DNA from: Chitinophagia bacterium | GTDB taxonomy: Bacteria; Bacteroidota; Bacteroidia; Chitinophagales; Chitinophagaceae | Assembly: GCA_021324175.1 (NCBI GenBank) | Contig: JAJPJP010000422.1 | Location: 20,797-84,796 of the forward strand | DNA: 64,000 bases | Direction: 5' to 3' | Shown: positions 35,651 to 46,588 of the stretch, piece after piece | Numbering within the stretch: the first letter of the stretch is position 1 | Layout: every line of letters begins with the position of its first letter | Notes under the pieces: model-generated | The model's database searches: none | Seen by the model: only the letters and a program-made list of their open reading frames with translations | Told to the model about the DNA's origin: nothing | Made by a program: the position numbers and the translations under genes

Positions 35651-36202
35651 ATGGAAAGTCCTGGAGCTGGTATATTACTGATCGCCGATCCGTTTTTAAA
35701 AGATCCAAACTTTAAAAGGACCGTAGTGTTCCTTTGTGAGCATAAAGAGGAAGGTAGTTTCGGGTTTGTGCTAAATAAAAGTTATAATCACAAACTGGAT
35801 GAATTGGTCAGCGGAGCCGAAGACCTGAAAATTGACGTGTATTTCGGCGGCCCCGTTCAGATGGACACCATACATTTTTTGCATACCTATCCTGACAAGA
35901 TTCCGGGGAGTTACGAAATAACTAATGGCGTTCATTGGGGAGGTGATTTTGAAATGGCCATATCGCTGCTCCGCGCTGGCGAAATCGACCGAAACAGAAT
36001 TCGCTTTTTTATAGGTTATTCGGGCTGGGGAGTCGGCCAGCTTGATGATGAGCTAAAGGAAAAATCCTGGCTGACGGTTCAGGCTACCCGAAAACTCGTC
36101 TTCCACAAACAAATGGATGAAATCTGGAAAGAAGCGCTGAGGATGCTCGGTGGCGACTATGAGGTCCTGATCAATTATCCTACTGACCCCACGCTGAATT
36201 AG
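35651..36202 (+). CDS. yqgE: YqgE/AlgH family protein
   Basis: A 183-residue protein of the UPF0301 (DUF179) family. Landmarks are GILLIADPFLKDPNFKRTVV near the N-terminus, GSFGFVLNK, YFGGPV and FFIGYSGWGVGQLDDEL. The molecular role is unknown; AlgH was first linked to transcriptional control in Pseudomonas. It is convergent with atpC, seven bases apart. The 213-bp gap upstream shows no exact promoter. Confidence 0.9.
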   Translation: MESPGAGILLIADPFLKDPNFKRTVVFLCEHKEEGSFGFVLNKSYNHKLDELVSGAEDLKIDVYFGGPVQMDTIHFLHTYPDKIPGSYEITNGVHWGGDFEMAISLLRAGEIDRNRIRFFIGYSGWGVGQLDDELKEKSWLTVQATRKLVFHKQMDEIWKEALRMLGGDYEVLINYPTDPTLN

Positions 36203-36209
36203 ACGATCA

Positions 36210-36473
36210 TCAGGTCGTTTCTGGTTCCTTTGCGCTTTCGACCAGCACTGTTACGCGATTGTTGATAACTTCGACAAACCCGTTTTGAATGTCGTAAAGA
36301 GCCAGGTGGTTGCTCTTGTCCTTAAGAACTTTCAGGCGGCCGGCCTTCAAGGCGCTTATTAGCGGCGCATGTTTGTCAAGTACTTCGAAAAATCCGCCGA
36401 TGCCCGGGAGTTGGACCCCATAAACATCACCGCTGAATAATTTTTTTTCCGGAGTAAGTATTTCTAGGTTCAT
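36210..36473 (-). CDS. atpC: ATP synthase F1 epsilon subunit, short form
   Basis: An 87-residue epsilon subunit comprising only the N-terminal beta-sandwich (NLEILTPEKKLFSGDVYGV, PGIGGFFEVLDKHAPLIS, NGFVEVINNRVTVLVE). The C-terminal two-helix inhibitory domain of E. coli AtpC (139 residues) is absent, so helix-mediated autoinhibition is not expected. It follows atpD by 46 bp. Short epsilon subunits are usual in Bacteroidota. Confidence 0.92.
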   Translation of the reverse strand: MNLEILTPEKKLFSGDVYGVQLPGIGGFFEVLDKHAPLISALKAGRLKVLKDKSNHLALYDIQNGFVEVINNRVTVLVESAKEPETT

Positions 36474-36519
36474 CTTGGTTGATCGTCTTTTGGCTTGTTA
36501 ATCCGTATTGCCGCAGCAT

Positions 36520-38115
<1,596 letters not shown>

Positions 38116-38134
38116 TCATTTGCAGTTATCTCGT

Positions 38135-38142
38135 TATTTTTG
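38135..38142 (+). promoter_or_regulatory. -7 element upstream of the GNAT-like gene
   Basis: TATTTTTG, identical to the gatC -7 box, ends 11 bp before the ATG at 38154. No TTG occurs 19-20 bp upstream, so the promoter is only half-matched. Confidence 0.45.
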
Positions 38143-38153
38143 CCCTTTTACTC

Positions 38154-39317
38154 ATGGAATTAATTGAAGTAAATGATAGCAAATCCGCGAGAGATTTTCT
38201 CCGTGTAAATGTTGAGCTGAACAGCATTGATCCCAACTATATCCGGCCGTTGGACAAAGACATCAACGAAGTATTTGATCGCAGAAAAAACAAGGCGTTT
38301 CGTTTTGGCGAATGCGCGCGCTGGATATTGAGAAATGATGAAGGAAAAATGATCGGACGCATCGCGGCTTTTGTCAACACAAAATACAAGAATAAAGGTG
38401 ACGATGTGCCGGTTGGTGGCATTGGTTTTTTTGACTGCATCAATAACCAGGATGCTGCAGATAAGTTGTTCGACGTTGCGAGACATTGGTTGACAGCCAG
38501 GGGCATGGAGGCTATGGACGGACCCATCAATTTTGGCGAGAGAGACCGCTGGTGGGGTCTTGTTGTCCAGGGTTTCGACCCGCCGCTCTATTGCATGAAT
38601 TATAACCCTCCATTTTACCAGGTGCTTTTTGAGACTTATGGTTTCAAAAACTTTTTCAACCAGGTTTGTTTTGGATTGCGAGTCGCTGACCGTGTTGCCC
38701 AAAAGTTCTACGACAGGCACCAGGCATGTGCCAAAGATCCCAATTTCTCATCAAAACATATCCGCAAGAGGGAATTGAAGCAGTTTGCGAAGGATTTTAC
38801 CATCATCTATAACAAGTCTTTCGCGGGCCACGGCGGCATGAAAGAGTTGGCAGAACCGGTTGTCCAGAAAATGTTCCAGTCCATGAAAGCGGTTATCGAT
38901 GAAAAGATCAGCTGGTTTGCATATTATAAAGGTGAGCCGGTTGCGATGTGGATCAATCTCCCGGACCTGAACCAGTGGTTCAAGTACCTGGACGGCAATT
39001 TCGATGCGTTGCACAAATTGCAGTTCTTTTGGCTGAAAATGACCAAGAAGTGTAGCAAGTTCGTCGGACTCGCCTTCGGGCTTGTTCCTGAATTTCAGGG
39101 TAAAGGCGTCGACAGCTACCTGATCATGGAAGGCGCTGAGGTTATCCAATCTGAAGCCCTTTATGACTCATATGAAATGCAATGGATTGGTGAGTTCAAC
39201 CCCAAAATGATCAATATCGCCGAAAACCTGCCGACCCACCGCAGCCGGATCCTGACGACCTACCGGTATCATTTTGACCAAACAAAAGAGTTCAAGCGGC
39301 ACCCCTTTCTTGCTTAA
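38154..39317 (+). CDS. GNAT-fold acyltransferase-like protein (YghO-like)
   Basis: A 387-residue protein. The N-terminal part (FLRVNVELNSIDPNYIRPLD, then IGRIAAFVN and VGGIGFFDCIN) and the C-terminal part (GLVPEFQGKGVDSYLIMEGA) look like a two-lobed GNAT fold, with a Q-G-K-G acyl-CoA loop in the second lobe. Similar proteins are annotated as hypothetical or YghO-like. No substrate can be given. It is divergent from atpD and followed after 93 bp by dnaX. Confidence 0.6.
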   Translation: MELIEVNDSKSARDFLRVNVELNSIDPNYIRPLDKDINEVFDRRKNKAFRFGECARWILRNDEGKMIGRIAAFVNTKYKNKGDDVPVGGIGFFDCINNQDAADKLFDVARHWLTARGMEAMDGPINFGERDRWWGLVVQGFDPPLYCMNYNPPFYQVLFETYGFKNFFNQVCFGLRVADRVAQKFYDRHQACAKDPNFSSKHIRKRELKQFAKDFTIIYNKSFAGHGGMKELAEPVVQKMFQSMKAVIDEKISWFAYYKGEPVAMWINLPDLNQWFKYLDGNFDALHKLQFFWLKMTKKCSKFVGLAFGLVPEFQGKGVDSYLIMEGAEVIQSEALYDSYEMQWIGEFNPKMINIAENLPTHRSRILTTYRYHFDQTKEFKRHPFLA

Positions 39318-39410
39318 ATGTTTTGAATAAACAATCAGGCAGGCAGGGAAATCTTTGCTATTATTGCAATCCCGGAAAACTGGTTCGGCTTTCCGCATGT
39401 TATACTCACT

Positions 39411-41201
39411 ATGGAGAAATTTGTCGTTTCAGCGAGAAAGTACCGGCCGCAGAATTTTTCAACGGTTGTCGGGCAGCGTCATATAACCACCACGTTAAAA
39501 AACGCCATCAAAAACGGGCAGCTTGCTCATGCCTTTCTTTTTTGCGGCCCGCGTGGTGTCGGAAAGACTACCTGCGCGCGGATCCTTGCCAAGACCATAA
39601 ACTGCACGAACCCCACGCCCGACGGGGAAGCCTGCAATGCGTGTGCTTCCTGCCTCTCCTTTAATGAAGGCACCTCACTGAATATTCATGAACTTGATGC
39701 GGCGTCGAACAACTCAGTCGATGATATCCGGACGCTGGTGGAGCAGATTCGATTTACTCCCCAGGCCGGTAAGTACAAGGTTTATATAATCGACGAAGTG
39801 CATATGCTGAGTTCATCGGCTTTTAACGCTTTTCTAAAGACCCTCGAAGAACCGCCGGCATACGCCATTTTTATCCTGGCTACCACGGAAAAGCATAAGA
39901 TTCTACCGACGATCCTTAGCCGCTGTCAGATATTTGATTTCAAAAGAATTACGCTGTCCGACACAGTGAAGCATCTCGCGGAAATCTGTGAGGTCGAGAG
40001 CATCACTGCGCAACCGGATGCACTGCAGGTTATTGCGCAGAAGAGTGAAGGATGCATGCGGGATGCTTTGAGTATCCTGGACAAGATTGTCAGCTTTACC
40101 AACGGGGAGGTAACCTATCAGAACACCCTGGAGCAACTGAATATCCTTGACGACGAATACTATTTCAAGCTCGTTGAAGCGATGCTCAACCAGAAGCTCG
40201 CCGATGCGCTTCTTTTATATGATGACATCAACAGGAAAGGTTTTGAAGGTGACCTTGTCGTCAACGGCCTCAGCGAGTTCCTGCGGAACCTCCTTATTTG
40301 TAAAGACGAAAAAGTAGCAAGGCTTCTTGAAGTGGTGGAAAGCTACCGGGAAAAATACGCCGAAGTCGCTGCATCGACTGACGGGGAATATTTGGTTACC
40401 GCTTTGAACGTCCTGAATGAAACGGAAATCAACTACAAGGCTGCGAGAAACAAACGTCTGCACGTCGAGCTCGCCTTGATCAAACTTTGTTACCTCCGGC
40501 AGGTACTTGACCTTACAAAATACTCCGATGTCGCCGGTCGAAAAAAGCCCGCTGAACCGGTTCGCCCCGTCTCCTTCAGGATCATTCGACCAATTGAAAT
40601 CGCGCAACAAAAACCCGCGACAAAGAGAAGCAGACCGCCAACGGTAGAATCTGATTCGCCGAAACTTATAATCGAGGAGGAGAGACCTGCACCCCCACCC
40701 GTCCGGGATAGTGAACCCGTACTGGTCGAGGCGCATAAGCCCGCCGTGGCCACGATGGGGGCGCTGAATAAGATTCGCGAGCAGCTGGCTAATCGTAAGG
40801 TGGCTGCTGGTGGAGAAGTGTCAAAACCCCTTGACCACGAGACACTGCTTGAAACTTGGAATCAGTACACTGCGCAACTTGTGCAGGCCAAAAGTTCGGC
40901 GGCGAAAAGTTTTGAACTCGCGGAGCTTGTCATCAAAAATGAGACCCTTGTTGAAATCATCAGCAATAACAGCCTTGAACAAAAGTTTATTGAACAGGAA
41001 AAACGCAGTTTTTCGGACTTCATCCAAAAAGGTTTCAACAACAAAAAGCTAGTTTTCAGTGTGAGTGTCAGGGAATCTGCAGCCCAGGCAGAAAAAGAAC
41101 CCCTCATACTCAGCAAACGTGACCAGTACGAGAAAATAATAGAAAAATACCCCCTGGTCGAAGAATTGAGAAACCGGCTTAGATTGGAACTCGATTACTG
41201 A
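39411..41201 (+). CDS. dnaX: DNA polymerase III gamma/tau subunit
   Basis: A 596-residue clamp-loader ATPase. Walker A GPRGVGKTTCAR is at 46-57 and the zinc module has Cys65, Cys75, Cys78 and Cys81. The Walker B/DExH box IDEVHML starts at 127, the arginine-finger motif is SRCQIF at 170-175, and sensor 2 is in GCMRDALSILD. Domains I-III end near 365. Beyond that lies a Pro/Lys-rich linker and a C-terminal tau-specific domain for polymerase and helicase contacts. A slippery heptamer at 40541-40547 may also yield a 381-residue gamma form. Confidence 0.95.
   Translation: MEKFVVSARKYRPQNFSTVVGQRHITTTLKNAIKNGQLAHAFLFCGPRGVGKTTCARILAKTINCTNPTPDGEACNACASCLSFNEGTSLNIHELDAASNNSVDDIRTLVEQIRFTPQAGKYKVYIIDEVHMLSSSAFNAFLKTLEEPPAYAIFILATTEKHKILPTILSRCQIFDFKRITLSDTVKHLAEICEVESITAQPDALQVIAQKSEGCMRDALSILDKIVSFTNGEVTYQNTLEQLNILDDEYYFKLVEAMLNQKLADALLLYDDINRKGFEGDLVVNGLSEFLRNLLICKDEKVARLLEVVESYREKYAEVAASTDGEYLVTALNVLNETEINYKAARNKRLHVELALIKLCYLRQVLDLTKYSDVAGRKKPAEPVRPVSFRIIRPIEIAQQKPATKRSRPPTVESDSPKLIIEEERPAPPPVRDSEPVLVEAHKPAVATMGALNKIREQLANRKVAAGGEVSKPLDHETLLETWNQYTAQLVQAKSSAAKSFELAELVIKNETLVEIISNNSLEQKFIEQEKRSFSDFIQKGFNNKKLVFSVSVRESAAQAEKEPLILSKRDQYEKIIEKYPLVEELRNRLRLELDY
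40541..40555 (+). other. candidate programmed -1 frameshift site in dnaX
   Basis: The heptamer A AAA AAG (40541-40547) is in the phase needed for tandem -1 slippage: zero-frame codons CGA AAA AAG, residues 377-379. After slipping the ribosome would read GCC, CGC and then TGA at 40553-40555, giving a product of 381 residues. E. coli dnaX uses the same heptamer and stops almost at once to make gamma. No strong downstream stem was found, only CTGAA/TTCAG (40552-40579), and no obvious upstream Shine-Dalgarno-like stimulator. Confidence 0.5.
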
Positions 41202-41300
41202 TTACTAACTTCCTTGGAAATAGCTTCATTTGTGTTAAATCGGACCCTCCTGTTTTGAGATACACATAAATGGTTGGAAATTTGCACTTCGAAAAACGCC

Positions 41301-44300
41301 ATGGCGGGTAACTCTACATATCAGGTCTTTCAGACGAGCTCTACGGGAAGATGGCAACGGTTTAAATGGGCAGGAAGATTCATTCTTTTTTTGCTCATCA
41401 TGGGTGTTGCTGTCATTGTCATCACGCTTTCCCGGACCAACATTCCCGACCTTCCGCGATTCGCCAATGCGCAGGAAAAACAGGTTCTGCTAGATACGAA
41501 CAGCAGCTGGCTAAACAAGAAAAGCCGAATCCTAAAACAATACGACGGATTCAGAAAATATATCACAGAAAAGGAGGCTTACAAATCAGGAGCATATCCA
41601 ATTCCGCGTCGCTTTCGGAAAAAGAATGGCGTCCTTGTCCAGGCCGACTCAAGCTTTTACTCTTTTAAGAAATTTACGACCGGCATTCGTGCCGCTTTTT
41701 ATGTCAACTGGACGCCGGAGTCTTTTGTTTCGCTGCAACAAAACATCTCGCACCTGAACATGGTGATGCCCGAATGGCTTTTCCTGGACCCGAATGCGGA
41801 TACCCTGACCACTGACATTGATAAAAAAGCCTACGAAGTGATGAACAAGTCCGGTGTTAAGATTCTCCCCCTGCTTACCAATAATGCAAAGGGCGTGTTT
41901 CACGGTGAAGTGGTGCACAGGATTATTACTGACCAGAAAAAAAAGGAGCGATTGATCAACGATATTATCGCCGTCCTGAAGAAGGATAGTCTCGATGGGA
42001 TCAATATAGACTTTGAGGAATTGCAGGAAAAACAAAACGAAACCCTGGTACTGTTCGAGCGCGAACTATACCAAAAGCTACATGCGAAAGGCTTCCTGGT
42101 AACACAGGACATTGAACCATTCAATGACGATTACAATCTTTCGGAGCTGGCCAAATACAATGATTATTTATGCCTCATGGCCTATGACCAGTATTCGGAA
42201 AGTACGCAACCCGGCCCCATTTGCCACCAGAAGTGGATTGAAGCTGCCGTTGACCAGGCAGCCAGGAAGGTCCCGCCGCAAAAAATGATCCTGGCTCTCG
42301 CAGCCTTCGGCTATGACTGGAAACTTGACGCGGAACAAAAAGCGATTCCCGGCGCAGCCAGGCCCGTTAGTTACCAGGAAGCGCTCAGCATTGCCACCAG
42401 CTTTGACGCGCAGAAAGACATCGATTTTGATAACGATTCCTACAACCTGCACTTCCCTTATGGCGACGACCGGGGTGACGATCACGAAATTCACTTCACC
42501 GACGCCGCAACAACTTTCAATACCTTAAGATTCGCGGTGGAATATGGCCTGGCCGGTGTTTCACTCTGGCGTCTGGGTTCCGAAGATTCAAGAACATGGG
42601 AATTCTATGACCACGACATGGGAAAGGATAGCATTAAGCATTTTGATTTCTCTAACCTGAGTATTATCAAATCGTTCAACAAAGGTGAAGTGCCTGCATA
42701 TCATGGTGAAGGCGAAGTCCTGGATATCGTCGGTGGGCCGCTCAGCGGACGCATTACGCCTGAAGTAGACACAAGCGAATTGCTCATAAGTGAAGAACAA
42801 TATGACAGCCTGCCATCCAAGTGGGTAGCGAGGAAGTATGGAACCAAGGATAAGAAAAAACTGGTTCTCACCTTCGACGACGGTCCTGATCAAAAGTATA
42901 CGCCGCGCATCCTGGACATTCTTGCCAAAGAAAAAGTGCCTGCTGCCTTCTTTCTGGTAGGCATAAATGCCGAAAATAATATCCCGCTCGTCAAAAGGAT
43001 TTACCGTGAGGGGCATGAAATCGGGGATCACACTTTTACGCACCCGAACATCGCCAAGGTTGGACGAAAACGCGCCATCCTGGAAATGGAATCGACCCGC
43101 CTGCTGATCGAATGCATTACGGGGCATTCGACGATCATGTTCCGCGCGCCGTTTAACGCGGACTTTGAACCTCAGACCTCCGAAGAACTCGTTCCTGTGG
43201 CGATTGCCCGCCAGCTGAATTACCTGGATATCGGCGAATCGATCGATCCGCTTGATTGGGAACCGGGAGTTTCGAGTGATTCCATTGTGGATCGCGTGAT
43301 ACGAAGAAAGCGTGAAATGACCGCGCAGAACTTAAGCGGCAATATTATTCTATTGCATGATGCTGGCGGTGAAAGCCGGGAAGCCACCGTTGAAGCGCTT
43401 CCGCAGATTATCCACTATTTCAAGGCAAGAGGTTATACGTTCACGACCATAGCGGATTTGCTCGGTAAGAAAAAAGACGAACTGATGCCGCCGGTCGCCA
43501 GAGGCAGCGGTTATTTTTTGTTGCAGATCAACTATTACCTGGCCGAGTTTGGTTACTGGGGTGGAAATATTCTTTCCTCCCTGTTCATCGTTTTTATTAT
43601 TTTTTCTGTTGGACGCATCGTTGTTTTGGGCATTATTGCGACTGACGAGTATTTCCGTGAAAAAAAGAATCCGCTCACGCCGATCCCATTCAAAGACAAA
43701 TCAAAAGCTCCGCTCGTCAGCATCATCGTTCCTGCTTTTAACGAAGAAGTGAATGCCGTAAGTTCCGTGAAGAATTTGCTGCTGGTTGATTATCCCAATT
43801 TCGAGATTATTTTCGTCGACGATGGCAGCCGGGATAACACCTTTGCCAAGGTATCAGTTGCATTCAAGAATAAAGACCAGGTGAAAGTATTTACAAAGCC
43901 GAATGGCGGGAAGGCTTCGGCTCTGAATTATGGCATTTCGCGTTCTGAGGCAAACTACGTCATATGCATTGACGCCGATACAAAACTCTTGCCCGACGCC
44001 GTATCTAAACTGATGATGCATTTCCGTTGGGCCAATGTAGGCGCAGTCGCAGGAAATGTAAAAGTCGGCAACCAGGTAAACCTGCTCACTCGGTGGCAGG
44101 CGATAGAATATGTGAGTAGCCAGAACTTCGATCGTAGGGCTTTTGCGAGTTTAAACGCCATTACTGTTGTCCCCGGCGCGATTGGAGCGTTCACCAAAGA
44201 GGCACTCGAAGACGCCGGCGGGTTTACCACCGATACGCTGGCCGAAGACTGCGATCTGACCATTCGTATTCTCAGGTGCGGATATATCGTAACCAACGAA

Positions 44301-44792
44301 CCAAACGCAATTGCGCTCACGGAATCTCCCGAAACGCTTAAAATGTTTTTCAAGCAACGTTTCCGTTGGAGCTATGGAGTCATGCAAACTTTCTGGAAAA
44401 ATCGTGATATTTTATTCAACTGGAAATACAAATGGCTCGGCTGGGCCGCTTTGCCTAATATCCTGATCTTTCAGTTTATTATTCCCTCAGTCATTCCGTT
44501 GGCCGACTTCTTTATGTTCATCGGTATTTGGACAGGCAACACAGAAAAGATACTCTGGTATTACATTGTGTTTATGCTGGTGGATGCAGCTGTGGCCCTG
44601 CTGGCCTTCAGCTTTGAACGTGAGAATAAATGGAAACTGCTTTGGCTGATTCCACAGCGTCTTGTCTGGCGCTGGCTCACATGGATTGTTCTTTTCAAAT
44701 CGATACGCAGGGCGTTCAAGGGCGAGTTGCAGCACTGGGGTGTATTAAAACGCACCGGTAATGTGAAGGACATTTCGCCCGTACGGGCCTGA
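41301..44792 (+). CDS. trifunctional GH18 - NodB deacetylase - GT2 glycosyltransferase fusion
   Basis: A 1163-residue membrane protein. A membrane anchor lies at about 27-43. A GH18 chitinase-like domain (about 125-450) has DGINIDFE with acid Glu239. A NodB/CE4 deacetylase domain (about 515-725) has TFDDGP (Asp526-527), HTFTH (577-581), FRAPFN and LLHD. A second membrane helix spans about 755-780. A processive-type GT2 domain (about 800-1030) has VDDGS, DAD (891-893), EDCD and QRFRW (1019-1023), followed by three or four helices. Topology puts GH18 and NodB outside and GT2 in the cytoplasm. It may make and trim a beta-linked N-acetylglucosamine polymer; this is inference. ATG at 41301 is preferred to a TTG at 41274. 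Confidence 0.88.
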   Translation: MAGNSTYQVFQTSSTGRWQRFKWAGRFILFLLIMGVAVIVITLSRTNIPDLPRFANAQEKQVLLDTNSSWLNKKSRILKQYDGFRKYITEKEAYKSGAYPIPRRFRKKNGVLVQADSSFYSFKKFTTGIRAAFYVNWTPESFVSLQQNISHLNMVMPEWLFLDPNADTLTTDIDKKAYEVMNKSGVKILPLLTNNAKGVFHGEVVHRIITDQKKKERLINDIIAVLKKDSLDGINIDFEELQEKQNETLVLFERELYQKLHAKGFLVTQDIEPFNDDYNLSELAKYNDYLCLMAYDQYSESTQPGPICHQKWIEAAVDQAARKVPPQKMILALAAFGYDWKLDAEQKAIPGAARPVSYQEALSIATSFDAQKDIDFDNDSYNLHFPYGDDRGDDHEIHFTDAATTFNTLRFAVEYGLAGVSLWRLGSEDSRTWEFYDHDMGKDSIKHFDFSNLSIIKSFNKGEVPAYHGEGEVLDIVGGPLSGRITPEVDTSELLISEEQYDSLPSKWVARKYGTKDKKKLVLTFDDGPDQKYTPRILDILAKEKVPAAFFLVGINAENNIPLVKRIYREGHEIGDHTFTHPNIAKVGRKRAILEMESTRLLIECITGHSTIMFRAPFNADFEPQTSEELVPVAIARQLNYLDIGESIDPLDWEPGVSSDSIVDRVIRRKREMTAQNLSGNIILLHDAGGESREATVEALPQIIHYFKARGYTFTTIADLLGKKKDELMPPVARGSGYFLLQINYYLAEFGYWGGNILSSLFIVFIIFSVGRIVVLGIIATDEYFREKKNPLTPIPFKDKSKAPLVSIIVPAFNEEVNAVSSVKNLLLVDYPNFEIIFVDDGSRDNTFAKVSVAFKNKDQVKVFTKPNGGKASALNYGISRSEANYVICIDADTKLLPDAVSKLMMHFRWANVGAVAGNVKVGNQVNLLTRWQAIEYVSSQNFDRRAFASLNAITVVPGAIGAFTKEALEDAGGFTTDTLAEDCDLTIRILRCGYIVTNEPNAIALTESPETLKMFFKQRFRWSYGVMQTFWKNRDILFNWKYKWLGWAALPNILIFQFIIPSVIPLADFFMFIGIWTGNTEKILWYYIVFMLVDAAVALLAFSFERENKWKLLWLIPQRLVWRWLTWIVLFKSIRRAFKGELQHWGVLKRTGNVKDISPVRA

Positions 44793-44865
44793 TTTATTTC
44801 GGGTAGCCGCTTCATTCTTTTTTCCTAATTTCGGGACTCGCTAATCAATAAAACATATTCGAATT

Positions 44866-46545
44866 ATGGCTGAAGTTATATTGATGCCAAGACTGAGTGA
44901 TACGATGACTGAAGGCGTGATTGCCGAATGGCACAAGAAGGTGGGTGATCCGGTGAAAAAGGGAGACCTCCTGGCCGACGTTGAAACGGATAAAGCAACA
45001 ATGGAGCTGGAAAGTTATAAGGATGGTACGTTGCTGCACCTGGGTGCCGACAAGGGCGCCAAATTGCAGGTCAATGATTTACTTGCGATCATCGGCAACC
45101 CGGGCGAAGATATTTCTTCACTTCTGAAGGCAAATAGCACCAAAACGCAGCCGGAAGCTAAAGATGCGACTCCTTCGCCAAAACCGGAAACGCCCCCTGC
45201 GCCAAAGACCGAGACCGCTCCTGCCCCGGCACCATCCGCCGATGTGTCTAAAATGGAAGAAGTGATTCTTATGCCGCGCCTCAGCGATACAATGACAGAA
45301 GGCGTCATTGCAGACTGGCACAAAAAAGTAGGTGATGACGTAAAAAAAGGAGACGTGCTTGCCGATATCGAAACAGACAAGGCAACCATGGAACTTGAAA
45401 GCTATAAAACGGGGAAACTTTTATATATAGGCGCTCAGAAAGGTGACAAAATTGCTGTAAACGATTTGCTCGCCATCATTGGAGATGATAAAAAAGTTGA
45501 TGTGCAAAAGATCGTTCAACTGGCTTCCGGAAACAAGGCACAGGCAGCGGCCCCGGCACCCGTCACGCCTCGTGCACAAGGTCCGCAACAGCAACAGGCA
45601 TCGCCAACTCCCGCTCCCGCAGCACCCGCAGAATCCCCAGGCGAAATGCAACATTCAGTCAATGGCGACGGCAGAATCAAAGCGTCCCCGCTGGCAAAAA
45701 AATTGGCGCAGGAAAAGGGGATCGATATTTCCAAAGTTCCCGGATCAGGCGATGGTGGGCGAATTATAAAAAGCGATATCGATAACTACAGACCCGCTGC
45801 GGCTGCCGCCAGTGCTGCGCCTGGTGCAATCAAACCGACGGTACCCACGGCTCCGGTCGGCCAGGTCAGCTTTGATGAAGTCCCCATTTCGCAGATGAGA
45901 AAAGTGATTGCGAAGCGTCTGGTGGAGAGTAAATTTTCTGCTCCTCATTTTTATCTCACCATGTCGATTGACATGGACAAGGCCGTCGATGGCAGGGCCA
46001 GACTCAACGAAGTGTCAGCCGTCAAAATCTCATTTAACGATATCGTGCTAAAGGCAGTCGCCGTTGCGCTCAGGCAGCACCCCGCCGTCAATAGCAGCTG
46101 GCTTGGTGACAAGATCCGCTTCAACCACCATATCAATATTGGCGTAGCCGTTGCAGTGGAAGACGGTTTATTGGTTCCTGTCGTACGATTCGCCGATGCC
46201 AAATCGCTTGCCCAGATTGCAATAGAAGTAAAAGACCTGGCCCAAAGGGCTAAGAGCAAAAAACTCCAACCTGCAGAATGGGAAGGAAGCACATTCACGA
46301 TTTCGAATCTAGGCATGTTTGGGATAGAAGAATTCACAGCCATCATCAATCCCCCTGATTCCTGCATATTGGCGGTAAGTGCCATACAGCAGGTGCCTGT
46401 TGTCAGAAACGGCGCAGTCGTTCCTGGCAATGTCATGAAAGTTACGCTCAGTTGCGACCACCGGGTAGTGGATGGTGCGACCGGCTCCGCTTTCCTGCAG
46501 ACGCTTAAGTCCCTGCTTGAAGAACCATTGAGGATGCTTATTTAG
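44866..46545 (+). CDS. pyruvate dehydrogenase E2, dihydrolipoamide acetyltransferase
   Basis: A 559-residue E2 component. Two tandem lipoyl domains (1-80 and about 130-205) carry lipoyl lysines Lys43 and Lys172 in near-identical ETDKATMELES motifs. Pro/Ala linkers join them. A peripheral-subunit-binding domain (about 275-312; ASPLAKKLAQEKGIDISKVPG) and the catalytic domain with DHRVVDGATG near the C-terminus follow. Composition matches pyruvate rather than 2-oxoglutarate E2 enzymes. E1 and E3 genes are not adjacent. TAATTTCG at 44826-44833 is a weak -7 candidate. Confidence 0.92.
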   Translation: MAEVILMPRLSDTMTEGVIAEWHKKVGDPVKKGDLLADVETDKATMELESYKDGTLLHLGADKGAKLQVNDLLAIIGNPGEDISSLLKANSTKTQPEAKDATPSPKPETPPAPKTETAPAPAPSADVSKMEEVILMPRLSDTMTEGVIADWHKKVGDDVKKGDVLADIETDKATMELESYKTGKLLYIGAQKGDKIAVNDLLAIIGDDKKVDVQKIVQLASGNKAQAAAPAPVTPRAQGPQQQQASPTPAPAAPAESPGEMQHSVNGDGRIKASPLAKKLAQEKGIDISKVPGSGDGGRIIKSDIDNYRPAAAAASAAPGAIKPTVPTAPVGQVSFDEVPISQMRKVIAKRLVESKFSAPHFYLTMSIDMDKAVDGRARLNEVSAVKISFNDIVLKAVAVALRQHPAVNSSWLGDKIRFNHHINIGVAVAVEDGLLVPVVRFADAKSLAQIAIEVKDLAQRAKSKKLQPAEWEGSTFTISNLGMFGIEEFTAIINPPDSCILAVSAIQQVPVVRNGAVVPGNVMKVTLSCDHRVVDGATGSAFLQTLKSLLEEPLRMLI

Positions 46546-46588
46546 CTGAACGCAGGACGCGTGTAGGAGTATTTGTGTAACTTGATGG

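Noticed and set aside
44777-44788. GCCC-GTAC-GGGC palindrome at the end of the fusion gene as a terminator
   Set aside because: Only a 4-bp stem, overlapping the last codons, with an interrupted T tract; too weak to call.
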